Origin: JBOGHU01 sp050742255
GTDB lineage: Bacteria; Actinomycetota; Acidimicrobiia; Acidimicrobiales; CADCSY01
Direction of reading: 5' to 3'
DNA length: 23,001 nucleotides
Assembly: GCA_050742255.1 (NCBI GenBank)
Contig: JBOGHU010000050.1
Span: forward strand, 1-23,001
Part shown: positions 20,988 through 23,001 of the stretch, piece by piece
Layout: every line of letters starts with the position of its first letter
Numbering within the stretch: the first letter of the stretch is position 1
The notes under the pieces: generated by a model
What the model was told of the DNA's origin: nothing
Database searches by the model: none
What the model saw: only the letters and a program-made list of their open reading frames with translations
Translations under genes and position numbers: made by a program

Positions 20988-22963
20988 ACCGCCTGGCCTC
21001 AGAGACCAGCCCGTACCTGCGCCAGCACCAGGACAACCCCGTCGAGTGGTTCCCATGGGGCGAGGAGGCCTTCGCCCGGGCCCGGGCCGAGGACCGGCCG
21101 GTGCTGCTCTCGGTGGGCTACTCCGCCTGCCACTGGTGCCACGTGATGGCCCACGAGTCCTTCGAGGACCCCGACACCGCCGAGGTGCTGAACCGGCTCT
21201 TCGTCAACGTCAAGGTCGACCGGGAGGAGCGCCCCGACGTAGACGCCGTCTACATGCAGGCGGTCCAGGCCCTCACCGGTCAGGGGGGCTGGCCCATGAC
21301 GGTGTTCCTCACCCCCGGCGGGGAGCCGTTCTTCGGCGGGACCTACTTCCCCAAGCGCGGCCGGGGTGGCCTCCCCGGCCTCGTCGACGTCTGCCGGGCC
21401 GTCGATGACGTGTGGCGCAACCGCCGCCACGAGCTCCTCCAGCAGGCAGGGCTGCTGACCGAGGCGCTCCGGCGCTCGCCCCTGGCCCAGGGCAGCGACG
21501 GTGAGCTCCCCGGACCCGAGCTGCTGGAACAGGCGACCGCGGCCCTTCGGTCCCAGTTCGACCCCCGCTGGGGCGGTTTCGGGGGCGCCCCCAAGTTCCC
21601 CCAGGCCATGAGCCTCGAGCTGCTGGCCCGCCGGCACCGCCGGACCGGGGACCCCGAGCTGCTGGAGATGGTGACCACCTCCCTCGACGCCATGGCCTCG
21701 GGGGGCATCTACGACCACCTCGGCGGCGGGTTCGCCCGGTACTCGGTCGACGCCATGTGGATGGTCCCCCACTTCGAGAAGATGCTCTACGACCAGGCGC
21801 TTCTGGCCCGGGTCTACCTCCACGCCTGGCAGCTCACCGGCGCGCCCCGCTACCGCCAGGTGCTGGAGGAGACGGTGGGCTACGTGCTGGAGGACCTCAG
21901 GGCCCCTGGCGGCGGCCTGTGCTCGGCCGAGGACGCCGACTCCGAGGGCCAGGAGGGCCGGTTCTACCTCTGGCGGCCCGACCAGATCGCCGAGGCCTGC
22001 GGCGGTGACGCCGACGCCGCCATCGAGTGGTACGGGGTCACCCCGGGGGGCAACTTCGAGGGCGCCACCATCCTGCACCGCCCGGTCCGGGGAGACCTGG
22101 TCCGGCCCGAGCCGGTGGAACGGGCACGCCGGGCCCTCTTCGCCGCCCGTGAGCGGCGGGTGCGCCCCGGCCTCGACGACAAGGTGCTGACCGAGTGGAA
22201 CGGCCTGTTCCTCGCCACCCTGGCCGAGGCGGCAGCAGCCACCGGCCGGCCCGACTGGCGGGCGGAGGCGGTGGGGCTGGCCGACTTCCTCCTCCTCCAC
22301 CTCCGGCGGGCCGACGGCCGCTGGCTGCGCTCCTGGCAGCGGGACGGTGGCGCCCGGCACCTGGCCTACGCCGGCGACCACGCCGCCCTCCTCGACGGGT
22401 TCACCCGTCTGGCGGAGTGCACCGGCGACGCCCGCTGGGTGGCCCAGGCCCGCTCGGTGGCCGACGCCCTGCTGGCGCTGTTCTGGGACGAGGCCGACGG
22501 CGGCCTGTTCACCACCGGCCACGACGCCGAGGCCCTGGTGGCCCGCCAGAAGGACGTGCTCGACAACGCCACGCCGTCGGCCAACGGCGCCGCCGCCGTC
22601 GGCCTGGCCCGCCTGGCTGCTCTCACCGGCGTGGAGCGGTACCTCGAGGCCGCCGGCGCCATCGTCCGCCTCCTGGCCGGCCCCGCCGGCGCCCACCCCA
22701 CCGCCTTCGCCCACCTCCTCGGCGCCGTCGACCTCCTGGCCTGCCCCACCACCGAGGTGGCCGTCGTCGGTGACCGCCCCGACCTGGTCGAGGCGGTGCA
22801 GCGCCGGTTCCTCCCGGGAGCGGTGCTGGCCTGGGGCCAGCCCTGGCCGTCGCCCCTGTGGGAGGGCCGGGCCGCCGGGAGGGCCTACGTCTGCCAGGGG
22901 TTCGCCTGCCGGGAGCCGGCCACCGAGGTGGGCACCCTCCTGGCCCAGCTGGGCGCCGCCTAG
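20984..22963 (+). CDS. YyaL/SPATA20-type protein with thioredoxin-like domain
   Basis: 659 aa, full family length. The N-terminal thioredoxin-fold domain (about 1-165, DUF255) starts with the family motif SPYLRQHQDNPVEWFPW and carries Cys49 and Cys52 in ACHWCHVM, then VKVDREERPDVD, GQGGWPMTVFLTP and GGTYFP. The remaining two thirds form an alpha/alpha barrel typical of glycosidase- or epimerase-like enzymes, with GGFGGAPKFPQ, YDHLGGGFARYSVD, PHFEKMLYDQA, AEDADSEGQEGRFYLW and KVLTEWNGL. The biochemical role of this widespread family is not established; a redox or sugar-related activity is often suggested. No signal peptide. It overlaps the menE stop by 4 bp, but a link to menaquinone synthesis is only positional. 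Confidence 0.93.
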   Translation: MNRLASETSPYLRQHQDNPVEWFPWGEEAFARARAEDRPVLLSVGYSACHWCHVMAHESFEDPDTAEVLNRLFVNVKVDREERPDVDAVYMQAVQALTGQGGWPMTVFLTPGGEPFFGGTYFPKRGRGGLPGLVDVCRAVDDVWRNRRHELLQQAGLLTEALRRSPLAQGSDGELPGPELLEQATAALRSQFDPRWGGFGGAPKFPQAMSLELLARRHRRTGDPELLEMVTTSLDAMASGGIYDHLGGGFARYSVDAMWMVPHFEKMLYDQALLARVYLHAWQLTGAPRYRQVLEETVGYVLEDLRAPGGGLCSAEDADSEGQEGRFYLWRPDQIAEACGGDADAAIEWYGVTPGGNFEGATILHRPVRGDLVRPEPVERARRALFAARERRVRPGLDDKVLTEWNGLFLATLAEAAAATGRPDWRAEAVGLADFLLLHLRRADGRWLRSWQRDGGARHLAYAGDHAALLDGFTRLAECTGDARWVAQARSVADALLALFWDEADGGLFTTGHDAEALVARQKDVLDNATPSANGAAAVGLARLAALTGVERYLEAAGAIVRLLAGPAGAHPTAFAHLLGAVDLLACPTTEVAVVGDRPDLVEAVQRRFLPGAVLAWGQPWPSPLWEGRAAGRAYVCQGFACREPATEVGTLLAQLGAA

Positions 22964-22966
22964 GCC

Positions 22967-23001
22967 GGTGTAGCGACCGGGCCTAAGCCGGTCGCTACAC
23001 C
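22967..23001 (+). terminator. Perfect 14-bp hairpin after the YyaL-like gene
   Basis: GGTGTAGCGACCGG (22967-22980) and its exact complement (22988-23001) enclose a 7-nt loop, starting 3 nt after the stop. It reaches the window edge, so the arm may be longer and a U-tract, if any, is not visible. It is less GC-rich than its surroundings. Most likely a terminator; an intergenic repeat element is the alternative. Confidence 0.65.

Noticed and set aside
1..23001. Mobile elements, prophage, CRISPR arrays, toxin-antitoxin or defence genes
   Set aside because: No transposase, integrase, repeat-spacer pattern or recognisable defence protein was found; gene content is housekeeping and codon use looks even throughout.

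Overview
This is a very GC-rich, gene-dense chromosomal stretch from an actinobacterium. A mycothiol synthase (mshD) and a menaquinone pathway point to Actinomycetota. The combination of a HisA without the PriA hallmark residue, nuo, his and men blocks, and many apparently leaderless starts would fit Acidimicrobiia, possibly Iamiaceae-like, but that placement is inference. There are no mobile elements, CRISPR arrays, rRNA or tRNA genes, and no gap longer than about 125 bp.

Layout. (1) 1-3276, plus strand: the end of a complex I (nuo) operon, with the nuoL 3' end (carrying a 78-bp tandem duplication), nuoM and nuoN. (2) 3298-8534, minus strand: histidine genes in the transcription order hisD-hisC-hisB-hisH-hisA-hisF; hisDCB are coupled by 4-bp overlaps, and hisF sits behind a structured 125-bp spacer with a possible promoter of its own. 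(3) 8598-13468: mostly single genes on alternating strands: a 62-aa helical protein, endonuclease III (nth), mycothiol synthase (mshD), a VIT-family metal transporter, a sugar-phosphate nucleotidyltransferase, a small four-helix membrane protein, a DUF3152 lipoprotein with a metzincin-type site, and a small membrane zinc-ribbon protein. (4) 13458-20987: menaquinone biosynthesis on alternating strands: ubiE/menG-menF (+), menD (-), menH (+), menB-menA (-), menE (+). No menC is in the window. (5) 20984-22963: a YyaL/SPATA20-type thioredoxin-fold protein, followed by a perfect 14-bp hairpin at the window edge.

Together the genes cover respiratory electron transfer: complex I reduces the menaquinone made by the men genes, with histidine synthesis and redox/DNA maintenance genes between them. 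The most general regulatory signal is a -10-like hexamer (TANNNT or CANNNT) ending exactly 6 nt before the start codon of most genes that begin a transcription unit. Operon-internal starts lack it. This is the geometry of leaderless mRNAs.

I found no clear new defence or mobile system. The most unusual items are the leaderless-start pattern, the NuoL tandem duplication, loss of the usual TM5 glutamate in NuoN (and its change to Asp in NuoM), the menD/menH promoter in which the two -10 hexamers share five base pairs, and a run of hairpins with a repeated loop sequence between the 62-aa gene and nth.
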